Positions 23,004 through 34,564 are shown, counted from the first letter of the stretch. The stretch: 49,743 bases of DNA from Nemertoderma westbladi (GCA_032718475.1 JAUCBJ010000587.1:1-49743), one strand, 5' to 3'. Notes: generated by a model not told the origin, from the sequence alone. Numbers and translations are program-made.

Positions 23004-24122
23004 TGTTGGTTTAGATACAGAGACGATATATTCTCCATATGGCGTGGTTCAAAAAGGCGTCTATTCGAATTCTTTAAGCTATTAAATACATTGGATCCAA
23101 AACTTAAGTTTACACTGGATATAGGTGCTAAATCGTTACACTTTTTAGATCTAAACATAACAATTGAAAATAATCAGTTAACAACATCAGTGTATAGTAA
23201 ACCTACAGATTCACATATATATTTAAATAGTAAATCTGCCCACCCTAAATGCCAAATCAACGGAATTCCTAAAGGAGTTGCCTTAAGGTTGAAAAGAATT
23301 AACACAAAAGATAAAGACTACGTGACTCAAGGTAACGTGTACAAGAACCACCTAATTAAGTGTGGACATAATGCAGATCATGTAAATACAGTCTTTGAAG
23401 AAGTTAGGAACATGCAAAGATCGGAAGCAAGAAATTATAAAGGAAAAAACAAAAGTATTAAAAATCCAACAGTTTCAGTAACAACGTATAACCCAATGGC
23501 TCCAAACTTTAAAAGACTTATCAGTAAACATTATGGTATATTAGAGTCAAACGAAATGGCAAGGAAAATACTACCTCAAAACGAAATAATTGTTGCATAT
23601 AAAAGAAACCCAAACCTAAAAGAACTTCTAGCACCATCCAATCCATACAAACAATTATCATGCATTGATAATCCTGGTTGTTACAATTGTAGCGCTAAAA
23701 AGTGTGACTGTTGTGAAAATTACTTAATTGAAACCAACCATTTCAAATGTGTAGCTACAGGCAAGACTTTTAAAATAAACAAACGACTAAACTGTTACTC
23801 GGAAAATGTAGTATATTTAGCTATCTGCATAGAATGCAATTTACAGGGTGTTGGCTCAACAATCAATTTCAAGAAGAGGCTTGGAAATTATAAATCTCAT
23901 ATAAAAAAAGGTGTGAAAAGTTGCAATATCGGCGTGCATTTCATCGAAAAACACAGCAAATCCTCCAAAAACTTGAAATTTATTTTGATCGATCAATTAC
24001 CACGAAGGGACAACTGCGTAGAAACAATAAAGAAACTAAGAAAATCAGAACGATTTTGGATTGGTATGCGGCACACTAATCTAAAGGGCTTGAACTCCTT
24101 CCATGACTACATTCAACAATAA
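23004..24122 (+). pseudogene. Penelope-like reverse transcriptase C-terminus and GIY-YIG endonuclease
   Basis: The frame can be read from 22869, but its first ~45 codons come from the antisense of the inverted arm; the real element begins about 23004. It starts at the RT catalytic box (RYRDDIFSIW), then FLDLNITI, VYSKPTDSH and the thumb (KGVALRLKRIN). A Cys-rich linker follows (NPGCYNCSAKKCDCCENYL), then the GIY-YIG nuclease: VVYLAICIEC, GVGST, FKKRLGNYKSH with the catalytic Arg, and the Glu-bearing SERFWIG. The second motif has Gly where Tyr is usual (GVGST). The protein would prime reverse transcription at nuclease-cut target DNA. This copy lacks most of the RT, so it cannot act alone. The stop is TAA at 24120-24122. 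Confidence 0.88.
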
Positions 24123-24219
24123 AAACTTTATTATATTAAGTCTAGGTTACCTTAACAACAAACTAAGAATTACGATATTCTATGTAAACAAATTCAAATA
24201 AGAATAATAAAAAATAGAT

Positions 24220-24254
24220 TTGATAAAGGCTATGCAATATAGCCGAAATATCAT
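24220..24254 (+). ncRNA. Hammerhead-ribozyme-like motif in the Penelope 3' region
   Basis: TTGATAA at 24220-24226, a 6-bp stem GGCTAT/ATAGCC with a 5-base loop (24228-24244), and GAAA at 24245-24248 reproduce the layout of the hammerhead core (CUGAUGA, stem II, GAAA). Penelope-like elements are known to carry such ribozymes. Two core bases differ from consensus (U for C3 and A for G8), which is a paired change but would be expected to weaken or abolish cleavage. The inverted arm has the same motif near 22619-22651. Confidence 0.5.
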
Positions 24255-24303
24255 CTGTAGAATAATAACATCACTTTTCTTAAATACAAACAGTAGCATT
24301 TAT

Positions 24304-25140
24304 TTCATACACACATACACGAGATTATACATATAGACTGATAATATCTTGATTGGGTATCTATACATTTTGATAGTATATATACATATATACACACATA
24401 CACACATGCGTACACACACACACACACATACACACCCCGACTGAATATATATATGTTTTATTTTAATATACATAATGATATATAGATGACCCCGCGCCCG
24501 AGCAAAAACATTAACCATCCACGTGGCTATTACTTGGCCTATATGTAATAAATATATATGTGACCCCGCGCCCGGGTGGAAACATTGACCAGTGCCGTTG
24601 CTGTTAGGTGACCTGTAGTCACCTTCCTTCCAAAGTATCCACGAGTGAACGGATATATGTGTAAAGTATTCACTATTTAATAATTTATTCCCATATAGTT
24701 ATATTCAATTATGTTATATGTGCATATATACACCATTATATCCACACACACAGTCACATCAACCTAACACACAATAATATATATATGTTAAATATATATG
24801 CACCCGTGCTCAGATGTAAACATAACCAATGACATGATTGGTAGGTTACTCTAAGGCACCTTCATGAGTCTTTATACAATAATATGCGTGACCCCGCGCC
24901 GGGATTTACAAGTGACATGGTACTTAGGTAACGTGAAGACACACACAAATATATATATATATATATATATATGTATAACGAACCTTTTACGCCCATTGAA
25001 TATGTAAAAACGGTTTACATATGCAGTGGCGATTTCGTTCCCAAATATATATTGACGTTCTGTACACATTCGAAGATACTTTGTAAAGCGCATGAAAATA
25101 ATGAGTGTATACAGTAGCGTTTTCGTCAAGAAAAAATTCG
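24304..25140. other. Microsatellite-rich region with a recurring GC-rich box, no gene
   Basis: CA tracts (24395-24435) and a TA tract (24948-24975) alternate with copies of a box reading GACCCCGCGCCCGGG followed by GAAACATTAACCAATG-like and TTAGGTAACCT-like words (near 24488, 24562, 24890; a diverged one near 24800). The same box returns at 30826 and 31118. No coding sequence is seen. Confidence 0.6.
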
Positions 25141-25794
25141 TCAAAACTTACAATCTTTTAAAAAAAGACAGTATGATAGTTTTATACAGTATAATTATGT
25201 AACAAAAATTGTTAAGTGTAGGTAAACTTTACTGACTTTCAAGTACTGTACAAGTAGAGTAGTTGTATAGAGTAGGATATCAGCCTACTGTATATACAGT
25301 AGTGCAAAACTACTGTAGGCCTACTATACATTCCGATTATTCTGTGTTTCTGTTTATTTATTATTTAATTATTAATTCACAACCAAGTTTGATATATTTT
25401 GTTTTATTAAAACCCTATATCACTATATAACCTGACAATTTCAAATGGGAAGGGGGGGGGATATACGCAAGAAATATTTAACCTACTTCAAGGGAAAATC
25501 GATGCGCAAATACCACCAACCAGCAAGAATGAAACGGGAACTTACGATATAAACTCTCATGTCACTCAGTTTCCCCTTTCTTCACACATTTATTCTCCTT
25601 GTAAGCTTAATCCGTGCTTTGTTAGCGTTAGGTAAACATACGAACATTGAACATACAATTTCATTTCAGACGTTAATGAAATTATGTTTTGACGACCAAC
25701 AAGTTACATTACATACTGTAGTAGGCCTATGTAAAAAAACGATGATACGTAAACATTGATACGTAAACAATGATACGTAAAGTCAATCGCCAGA
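25141..25794. other. AT-rich gene-free stretch
   Basis: TACTGTA and TAGGCCTA words are frequent and there is a G run at 25452-25460. The 66-codon frame at 25559-25759 has no recognisable features. Confidence 0.4.
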
Positions 25795-26212
25795 GACTTG
25801 ACTTTACCTGATATACTTGACTTGACATTGCATTGACTTGAAATATACCCCATTTGGCTTTGTCATCCTTCAGTTGATATAATTCAATTCTCATACTTGA
25901 TTTGACATACACATACTTGACTTGAAATTCTTCTGCCAAAAGAAGTCAAATATGCTAAGTTAAGTACGTCAACTTTAAGTCAAGTAAAGTGATCACTTAA
26001 ACAGGCTATGATTTCTACATTATTTATGTATACATTTTGTCATTGTCACCACTATATTTCGTCAATTTAAGGCGATGAAATGCCAAAGGTAGGAAAAAAT
26101 AAACATTTAAAGTCACAAATACGTCACAAATAATCCAAGTCGACATTTTATATATAGGAATATATAATGTAACAAATTCTCCAATCGGTGTTGTTAAAAC
26201 GCCTTTCGTATA

Positions 26213-26271
26213 AAAAATAAATCTAAAGGGTTACAAATACGACGTATTTGTAACCCTTTAGATTTATTTTT
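26213..26271. repeat. Perfect 59-bp palindrome
   Basis: Two 29-base arms match perfectly around a single A at 26242 (AAATACG-A-CGTATTT at the centre). It abuts the next palindrome with no gap. Confidence 0.97.
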
Positions 26272-26350
26272 AAACTTTCCGCGATGTGAAGACAAGCTTT
26301 GTATGTGACGTCGTCACATACAAAGCTTGTCTTCACATCGCGGAAAGTTT
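26272..26350. repeat. Perfect 79-bp palindrome
   Basis: Two 39-base arms match perfectly around a single T at 26311 (TGTGACG-T-CGTCACA at the centre). The left edge touches the 59-bp palindrome. In the related segment at 26955-27160 the same position holds non-palindromic sequence. Confidence 0.97.
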
Positions 26351-27860
26351 TGCTATCAGTCGCATTTTTTCTAAGCCCTGACATATTATGCATTAAGCCT
26401 ATTTATATTAGCCTACTGTACCAGACTGAAAATCATATTTTTTAGATTGTTGGCTGGTTATATTTACTTAACATACTGTACTTTATTTGACATACAGTAT
26501 TTGACTTAGCTTATTCTACTTGACATAATTGACTTGACATACTTGACTTGACAAAGTTGACTTCACTTGATATACTTGGCTTGACATACTAAACTTGACT
26601 TGACAAATTTGAATTGACCTGACTTGAAATTCTTCAGTAAAGACAAGTCAAATAGGTAAATTCAAGTCAAGTATTCCAAGTTAAGTAAAGTAGGCCTTAA
26701 CGTCAACTTATGTCAAGTTTAGTGATTACTATAACAGGCTTATGGATGACTACTACATTCTGTAAGTTTAAATTTTTTTAATGTCACCACTTAATCGCAT
26801 AATGGAACTATTTCGTCAATTGAAGTCGATAAAACTCCAAAATGTAGAAAAAAATTAATATTTAAAGTCACAAAAACACTACAAATAATATAATTGGACA
26901 TTTTATATTGTAGAAATGTATAATGTAGCAAATTCTACAATCGGTGTCGATGAAACGCCATTTGAATAAAACAATAAATCTAAAGGGTTACAAATACGTC
27001 AAAAATAAAGCCAAGTCGCAGAGGAAAGAATAAAACTAGAGATTTTAACTGAACATTATTTAGAAAAAATATCTTGGGCTGAAAAACTAATGGAATAACT
27101 GGCATTTCAAATTGAAACTTGTCCTCACATATCGGAAAAAGTTGCTTTCAGTCGTACAATTTCTAAGCCCTGACATTGTGCGTGCATTAGGCCTTTTTAT
27201 ATTACTGCACCAGACTGAAAATGATAATTTTTTAGATTCTACTTTATAAAAGAACACCGATTACCTGACATACTTGACATTGCATACTTGAGATGGCTTG
27301 ACATACTTAAATTGAGATATGCCCCACTTCACTTGTCATACTTCATTTTATATAGGCTTGCTTGTCTTAACATACTGTATTTACTTGACATACTTGATTT
27401 GACATATTTGACTAACATACTGTACTTTACCTGGCATACTTGAATTAACTTGGCTTGACATACGTGACTTCCACTTGATAGGCCTTGCTTTAATTTACAT
27501 ACTAGATATACTTGACTTGACATACTGCACTTGACTTGACATAATTGACTTCATATACTTGAATTAACCTGACTTGACATACTTGATTTAACATGGCTAT
27601 ATTACATCGTTTGACATACTATTCTTGATATAAGAAATTGTCTCCCAGACATTACCTCAACTCAAATATTCTTGATATACTCATTCATGATACTATATAC
27701 TTGTCTTGACATATTTGACTAACATACTTTACTTGACATTCTATTCTTGACTTGACTTTTACATAACTGACTTGAGATACTTGACTTCACTTGATAAACC
27801 GTGCTTGACTTGACATACTCGACTTCACTTGATGCACTTGACTGATACACTTGATTCCAT

Positions 27861-29480
27861 TATTAATGCATATATTTTTTCATTGTCTAGATTTCTTTAA
27901 ACTGGAAAAGTGAAATTTTAACTGTAATTACCACCCAGTGACATTTTAAATGTTATCACCACCCAGAAAAACCTTATAACACAAATTTTGCACAGTTTGT
28001 GCACTTCTTAAATTTTAACAGACTGACAAACCAAAAACAGACAGACTGACTGACATGCAGACAATCGTCTAGAATCGATATATAGTGAAAACCGATATCG
28101 TATTTTAAATCATCGGCAAATAAAAACCCAATAGCAAAAAAATTTAGGTGGTGGTGTTATATTTATTTATTTGTTACATTTTTGACAGAGAAACAGACAT
28201 GTATTCAGACAAACAGACAGAGTGACCTCCAATAAAAATACAAATTAAAATATTGTCGCCAAAGTTCCATACACTGATGTGTATCTGAATTCTGACGTAT
28301 GTACCTAATGTTTTACAAGTCTGCTTTGAAATATCGTAAAAGTTTACATAATAATCCCCCCAATTACAGAAAATTGGCGGGAACGTTTGAAACTCTCATA
28401 ACTTTAAAGCCGTTTTTCTCAAAACTTTGTTAATATTTGGTCATTAGACTACTAATTTTCAAAACTCAATATCTTTATCGGATTTGAAATCTGTTTTCAG
28501 TGTTCGATTCAGCATAAAAATGTGTATTTGAATCAATAAAAAAACACAAAATTATTTTTTGTAACCGTAGGTCGGATTCTTGATCAAACCCCACATTTTT
28601 AGATAATTAGTCATTATTATCATATGTAATAAATCACACAAGAATTTGCACCACAGGTTTCTTGGACGTATTTTTAACTTGTATATTTATTTTTTATACA
28701 ACAGACGTGTTTCATCAGTACTAATTACATAATTTGTTACATTATTCATTCTTGCTGTATATATTGCATATAATGGCGAATTAATGCTATTAACTTTTGA
28801 CGCATTTGCAACTATATATATATATATTTCATGTGTATGATAAAAAGGCATATACTGTATGTTACATACATATATCGCAGCATTTTACTACAATTCAACA
28901 TTATTTTGGTGATAGCATTAACTAATGTTTCCTTTATTAAATGAGAATAAAATATTTAAAACAAAAATAATATCTAAAAGTATTAGTTAGTTAGTTTATT
29001 TATGATGATCTTAATCTGATGATTGTAATCTGAACACTGTATATTGTATAATTCATAGCCCCATAATAAAAATAAATTGGCAAGATACCATCATATCAGT
29101 TCATTATTACCAGCATTAATTCAACACAGTGGCGATCCACTTAGACTATTTACTCTATCTAATGGAAACTACCCATTTACAAGCGAGTTTATCATAAGTG
29201 AAGCAGTTTAGCACAGAAAAAGCTTTCTTCGTGGTGGATTAAGTAATTTTATGTTCATTGGTACTTTGCACTGGTTGAACAAAAAAATAGTGTGTGACAT
29301 CTGACTTTAGACCTAAAATACACTGAGAGCGCCACTAAGGCGTAATCGTTACAAGTAGTCAATACGCCCAGATATCCATGATAACGCCCTTGTTACATTT
29401 CCCAAAATCGTTAAAACGCCGTTATACATAACCATTTATGTCGAATTCGCTACGTGTTACATCTATATATACATACACAC
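27861..29480. other. AT-rich region without a recognised feature
   Basis: I see no coding frame above background, one TA tract near 28811, and no repeat I can tie to the rest of the window. The end (29461-29480) is a CA-rich stretch that served as the insertion site of the solo LTR. Confidence 0.5.
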
Positions 29481-30718
29481 TGTAAAAGCTTTTGTGGGAT
29501 ATAACTGGACCTTTTGCTCCGCAATCCAGTTTCCCCCAATGCGCTCAAATACTCTAAAAGCCTACTGTAAAAGCTTTGCGGATATAATCAGTCCCTTTGC
29601 CCGCAAAGTACCGTGTAGATGTTTTAGCGGACATAAAAGTCATTCTTTCTGTATGTGTACTTTGGCGGACATAATAAGACACTAATGCCGCAATACGCCA
29701 AATCCTCTAGCACAGTGTACAGTGTAGCTTTGATAATTCAGATTACGACATCTACCAGCTGGTTTGCTGACATGGAAACGGCCGTTGGATCCATGGGTTC
29801 TTTGTTCGGCTTAACAGCCAATCAGAGCGATTTTCATTTTATGTGAGTAGATATCTCTGCCAATTGTGCTAGGCGAGTCAGTATCGGTTGTTTCCTACGC
29901 CAGAACATCGGCTTTGGAATGACTCTGTGTTTCAGACTTTAGCCAACATTAGAACGGCTTTAATTATAGGAACACATAACTGTTATCAAACGGGCCAACT
30001 CAACTTAACTCAGTATCACAAACACCGCATTATTTTACTGCTATTTACTGTTGGTTATTAATTGTATCAGTTGATTGAATATTGTTATTTGGAGAATATC
30101 GATAAATGATCATAAACCCCAATCTTCTTGATACACTAAAGGTTAGAGAGACCGGTTACATATAGCAATTGCGACTTATATTATCGTGGTTTGTAGTGAG
30201 TCTAATGCTATTTTATAGGCCCTACAAATGTCGGTTGCTATTCTCTTTATATACTGTATGATTAAAATCAGTGAAGATCGGCAGATCAGTGTGCAGTATT
30301 GTGCGGTAGTGTGTATGAGCTTGACTGATAACAAAGCATCTCCTAAAGAATGCGCCTTATGTGTAAATCCTAAGCCATCCCGTTGTGTTTAGTATAAGTC
30401 ATAACTCTGTTTACATAGATAGAGCGCCACGTCCTAAAGGAACTGCTAATATTTCCCGAAAGTGAATAATATTTGTCAGAGATTATATATTAACGATCAA
30501 TCGAATAATACAGTAGGCTTACACCGCAATAAGATTAAAGTTTCCGAATCCAGTCTCCCGGGTATATCCAACGGGTGAATGATCGCGCATAGGCTGGCTT
30601 CGGCTAATGTAGTGTTTATTTGTATCAAATACTTGTCATAGGCTAAAGTCGATTTATAAACTAAAAGACATATAAATTTTGGCAGGTTAAACTGCTAAAG
30701 GTCTTAAAAGCGCGAACA
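29481..30718 (+). mobile_element. Solo LTR with 5-bp target duplication
   Basis: It begins TGTAAAAGCTTTTGTGGG and ends AAAAGCGCGAACA, matching the LTR at 13103-14318. CACAC lies directly before (29476-29480) and directly after (30719-30723), a 5-bp target duplication, though in a CA-rich context. No internal element sequence follows, so this is a solo LTR left by recombination between two LTRs. About 300 bases in the first third (29560-29895) are unrelated to the corresponding part of the other LTR. Confidence 0.88.
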
Positions 30719-31400
30719 CACACAGTTATATATATTCAACTCATTCATATATTAAGTATATATTACAAACGCGCACTTACACATCCAATTCGACATACAA
30801 TTATATACATAATAAGTATATACGTGTCCCCGCGCCCGGGTGGAATCATTATAGCATTAACCAATGATATGGTGGTTAGGTAACTTAAAGACACGTATAT
30901 ACGTACATGCACTGTTTATATATTCCTACCTAGCCAGACTCACTCAGATAATAAATATAGCTATGTATGAATATTACGAAACACGCACGTACACCTCTAT
31001 TACAACATACGATTTATTTACAGTAATAATAATAATACTAATATAATAAAAAATAATATTATTTCAATATTTCTATATTATTCTTTTTTAAATATTTAAT
31101 AATAATAAATATATACGAGACCCCGCGCCCGGGTGAAAACATTACCCAAATTCTAAATGTTAGAAATACACTCAACTAGGGGCAATTAAATATACACGCA
31201 TACACATATATATACACCAATATAACATTCATACACACATCAATGATATGATATATAAATGAATTACAAACGACACACATATACACATACACACATATAT
31301 ATATACAATACATATACCTACACATACATATATACCTACACACATATATATATATAAATAATATATTTTGCGTCATGCATACAATTTTAGTTAGGCGTAC
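30719..31400. other. Microsatellite-rich region with the GC-rich box, no gene
   Basis: ATATAC/CACATA tracts (about 31190-31360) and two further copies of the CCCCGCGCCCGGG box (30826-30840, 31118-31133). In each the box is preceded by a TA-rich tract and followed by GAATCATT or GAAAACATT, as at 24562. Confidence 0.6.
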
Positions 31401-31419
31401 AGTTATACCGTAGTTGCTA

Positions 31420-32222
31420 TTATTCATATTTTAGTAATTCATGCTTCAGAAGTTTAAGAAACACAGGTTTACTCTTGATTTCCCTATAAGAGATTGCTAG
31501 ACTGTTCCAAAGTCGAGGTCCTTGAAAAGACAGTGATTGCTCAGCAACCTTCAGACGGACTTTAGGAGGATGAAATAGACCAGAGGCTGCAAAGCGTGTG
31601 TTGTGAGAGTGGATCTCAGATGCCTTACGGAATAGCGGTGTCAGAGGAGTGGAAATATTATTATATACGTCAAACATTACTTTACAAACCTCATATTTAT
31701 ATAACTGTTCTAAGGGGAGGATATTTAGTTGTTGGTAAAGCGGGAGCGATGATGATTGCCAGTGACTGAAGGTAATTGCTCGTAGAACTTTATTTACTTT
31801 GACTCGTATGGGTTTTAACATCGTGGAGGAAGTGCTACCCCAGATAACGATAGCATATTGTATATATGGATGAATAAGTGCAAAGAACAACATACGTAAG
31901 ATATGAAGTGGAAAGATTTTTCGAAGCCTATAAAATATTCCTGCAGATTTGGAAATCTTTTTCAATATGTAAGCTATGTGCTCTTTAAAGTTAAGTTTAC
32001 TATCAATTAAAACTCCAAGGTATTTTGTGTAGCTAACTTTGGAAATTTCTGCACCTTTAATTTTTACTTTGGGCAGAGAATCCTGGGAGAGTGTTGAGTT
32101 AGAGAATAATGTATATTCTGTTTTCTTGAGATTGAGTAAAAGTTTATTATCAATTAACCAGTCTACAATGTCATTTATATCGTTGTTTACGGAGGAAATT
32201 AATTCTGGTAAGTTAGTTATTT
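31420..32222 (-). pseudogene. LINE ORF2 C-terminal part (RT thumb and beyond)
   Basis: This frame continues the RT after a one-base shift near 32220: LIDNKLLLNLKKTEYTLF, then YTKYLGVLIDSKLNFKEHI, the conserved stretch after the RT active site. From 31965 it continues MKKISKSAGIFYRLRK, LIHPYIQYAIVIWGS and HSHNTRFA, and stops at 31420-31422. These words are characteristic of Jockey/CR1-group ORF2 C-termini, needed for RNA binding and target-primed reverse transcription. Confidence 0.85.
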
Positions 32223-33664
32223 AAATATTTAATTAGACTTGTATCATCAGCAAAAAGGGTTGTCAAGAAGGATGTGGCGTTTGGGAGGTCGTTTACATAA
32301 ATCAGGAACAAGATCGGTCCATGGATCGATCCCTGTGGTATTCCACAAAGTATTGGTTGTAGTGATGAGTTGAATCCATCCAGTGTTACAAATTGTACAC
32401 GATTAGACAAGTAGTCAGAAAATAATTGCAGAGGAATCCCCCTGACTCCATAGCTTTTCAGTTTATTGATTAGGATGGCGTGATCCAGTGTGTCAAACGC
32501 TTTTTTAAGATCAATGAAAATAGTACAAGCTGACAATTTATTATCGAGAAAATCACGCAGCTTTTCTACGATATCGAGAATTGCATACGACGTAGTGTAT
32601 TTTTTCCTAAAGCCGTACTGGTTACTATTTAGTATGAGGTACTTATCTAAATATGAAGCTAGCTGGACATATATTATACGCTCGTATAATTTACTCATAA
32701 CTGGTAATAGTGAGATTGGACGGTAATTAGTTGTAAAACGCGGATCACCAGATTTATAGGCAGGTATTACTTGTGCTTGCTTGAGCGAATTTGGAAAAAA
32801 ACCATTTACAATGCTTATATTTATTAATTCCGAGATATGTTCACTCAAAATACGAGCAGCCGGCTTTATAAGTTTGATTGGGCATTTATCATTTGTAGCT
32901 GAGGCTTCTTTTATGTCTAAGATAAAATATTGCACCTCAACCGGTGTCGTTTTTATAAGTGCAAAGGAGTTCGATTTTTTATGTCTAATATGTCGCAGAG
33001 GACAACGGGGAGATATGGGAATTTCATTGGAGAGAGAAGGACCTATAGAAGTGAAAAATTTAGTAAATATTTCGGCAATATCACCTGGTTCAGTGATCAA
33101 TGACTCAATGTTACCATCAGACACGGATATTTTACGTGGAATGGATTTTTTCGGTGTTCGACCAAGAGCAGTATTAATAGTACGCCAAGTTTTCCGCATA
33201 TTTGATTTATTTTTATCAAATTGTGATGTATAATAATCCCGTTCCGCGCTCCTTAATATTGTTGTAAGTTTATTTCTATATGTTTTATATATTAAATGGT
33301 TTTTCGGGGTTTGTTTATGAACGTATTTCGCATATAAGTTATTTTTTTTATTGATTGACTTTACCAGTGATTGGGTAAGCCAGGGTTTATGAGGCACCAG
33401 TTTTTTTGGAATTTTTTTGCGTGGGGCATGTTTTTGACATATTGCATCTAAATTTGAATAAAATATATCAAAGCGATCTCTCAACTGATTATTCGCGTTA
33501 TTATAGGTCCACGTATCAATGTCTGACAAATCAGCTAAAAATGTTGTATGATCAAAATTTGAATAATCATAAATAAAGTTCGTAGTATCAGGCCTGAAAT
33601 AATTAGAATAATCTGTTAAGATCACGAATGTCGGTAAGTGATCGGCAATTTCTGAAAATGACCT
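32213..33664 (-). pseudogene. LINE ORF2 reverse transcriptase
   Basis: Motifs in order: RPISLLPVMSKLYERIIY, IFIDLKKAFDTLDHAIL with the first catalytic Asp, GIPQGSIHGPILFLIYVNDL, and TLFADDTSL with the catalytic Asp pair near 32245. The frame is open upstream of its first ATG (33625) to about 33664, where it encodes the last endonuclease motif (ADHLPTF, normally SDH). It ends at TAA near 32213 by a one-base shift relative to the C-terminal part. Confidence 0.9.
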
Positions 33665-34493
33665 GCTTAAAACCGTTTGAGTTTATGGTTTGAAGGTAAT
33701 TAAGAGTTAAATTACAAGATTTTTTTAAATTAATGTTCATGTCACCTGTAATGATCACGTCATAGCCTTTATCAGCTAGCATGGATAGTAAGTTATCCAA
33801 ATCATCGATAAAATTATTGCGGTCAACTGTTTGGGAAACATACATACATCCTATTATTAGAGGTTTATTTGGATGGGGACGTTTTACTTCGATCCAGCAA
33901 TTCTCAGGTCCCGATATTCGTAAATCAGTACGTTCAATAAAATCGAACTCATCTCGAATGAAAATTGCAGTGCCGCCTCGTTTTGTGTCACGCCTATCCT
34001 GTGAGACCAACTCATAACCTGGAAAAGTAATTTCTGAGGAGTCCGAAGAAGTGCTCAAAAATGTTTCAGAAAATGTCAACACATCGAAATCACTCGACAA
34101 AGTTTGGAAAAAATTGGATATTTCACACTTGTGTGTTGGTAGGCTTTGGCTATTGACATGAAAAACCGAGAACGACTTAGAGTTCTCTAAGTTACCGAAT
34201 TCTTTATTAAAAGTATCAGCTGTGTGATAACCCCGAGAAATATTGTTATTATCTAAATATATGTCAGGATCAATATCATTGAATGGAGAATTAGATAGAT
34301 CGTCGTCGAAGTTTAAATTACAATGGGTAGACGAATCACCAAATATATCGTCATCATCACTATTAACATATCCAAAAGGAAACAGTTCCAAATAACAGTA
34401 AATGCACCACAGACCACCAACCGTGCTCAAATAGGTATCCACCTCGCTTTGGGTGAGACATGTGCCACATTGTGAGTGATATGTGAACCACAA
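33603..34493 (-). pseudogene. LINE ORF2 endonuclease (AP-type) domain
   Basis: It shows FSVFHVNSQSL, DVLTFSETFL with the catalytic Glu, RRDTKRGGTAIFIR and YDVIITGDMNI, the standard order for the apurinic-endonuclease-like domain that nicks target DNA. The normal segment between NGFKQV and the final Asp-His motif is missing: at about 33660 the sequence passes directly into the next frame's ADH motif, so some 20-30 codons are lost. N-terminal residues CGTC and CIYC look like part of a zinc-binding site whose other half is in another frame upstream. Confidence 0.88.
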
Positions 34494-34564
34494 AGCTCAT
34501 AATGCATTTTACAATCTGAATTAGTGAACACAGAGAAGCAAAAATCACAGTGAAGATTGTCCAT
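34427..34564 (-). pseudogene. LINE ORF2 N-terminal zinc-finger-like fragment
   Basis: ATG at 34564 starts MDNLHCDFCFSVFTNSDC; a frame change near 34490 separates it from CGTCLTQSE...CIYC in the endonuclease frame. Together the cysteines suggest a zinc-binding N-terminus, as in several CR1/Jockey-group proteins. The fragment is 45 residues. Confidence 0.55.

Larger units (their letters stand above)
22559..24303 (+). mobile_element. Penelope-like element, 5' truncated, with inverted 3' end at its 5' side
   Basis: The forward copy runs from about 23004 to 24303. The 445 bases at its 3' end (about 23860-24303) are repeated in reverse complement at 22559-23003, so the element is flanked by inverted copies of its own 3' end, an arrangement known for Penelope-like elements. 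Only the C-terminal part of the reverse transcriptase and the nuclease remain. Both arms carry a hammerhead-like motif. Confidence 0.85.
25795..27860. repeat. Degenerate TTGACATACTTGACT arrays with a duplicated intervening segment
   Basis: Irregular repeats of TTGACATA/CTTGACTTGACA occupy about 25795-25930, 26460-26640 and 27240-27860. Reverse-oriented AAGTCAAGTAAAGT words lie at 25965-25990 and 26640-26700. Between the arrays a ~370-bp segment is duplicated (about 25980-26400 and 26715-27195, offset near 780 bp). No gene is present. Confidence 0.7.
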
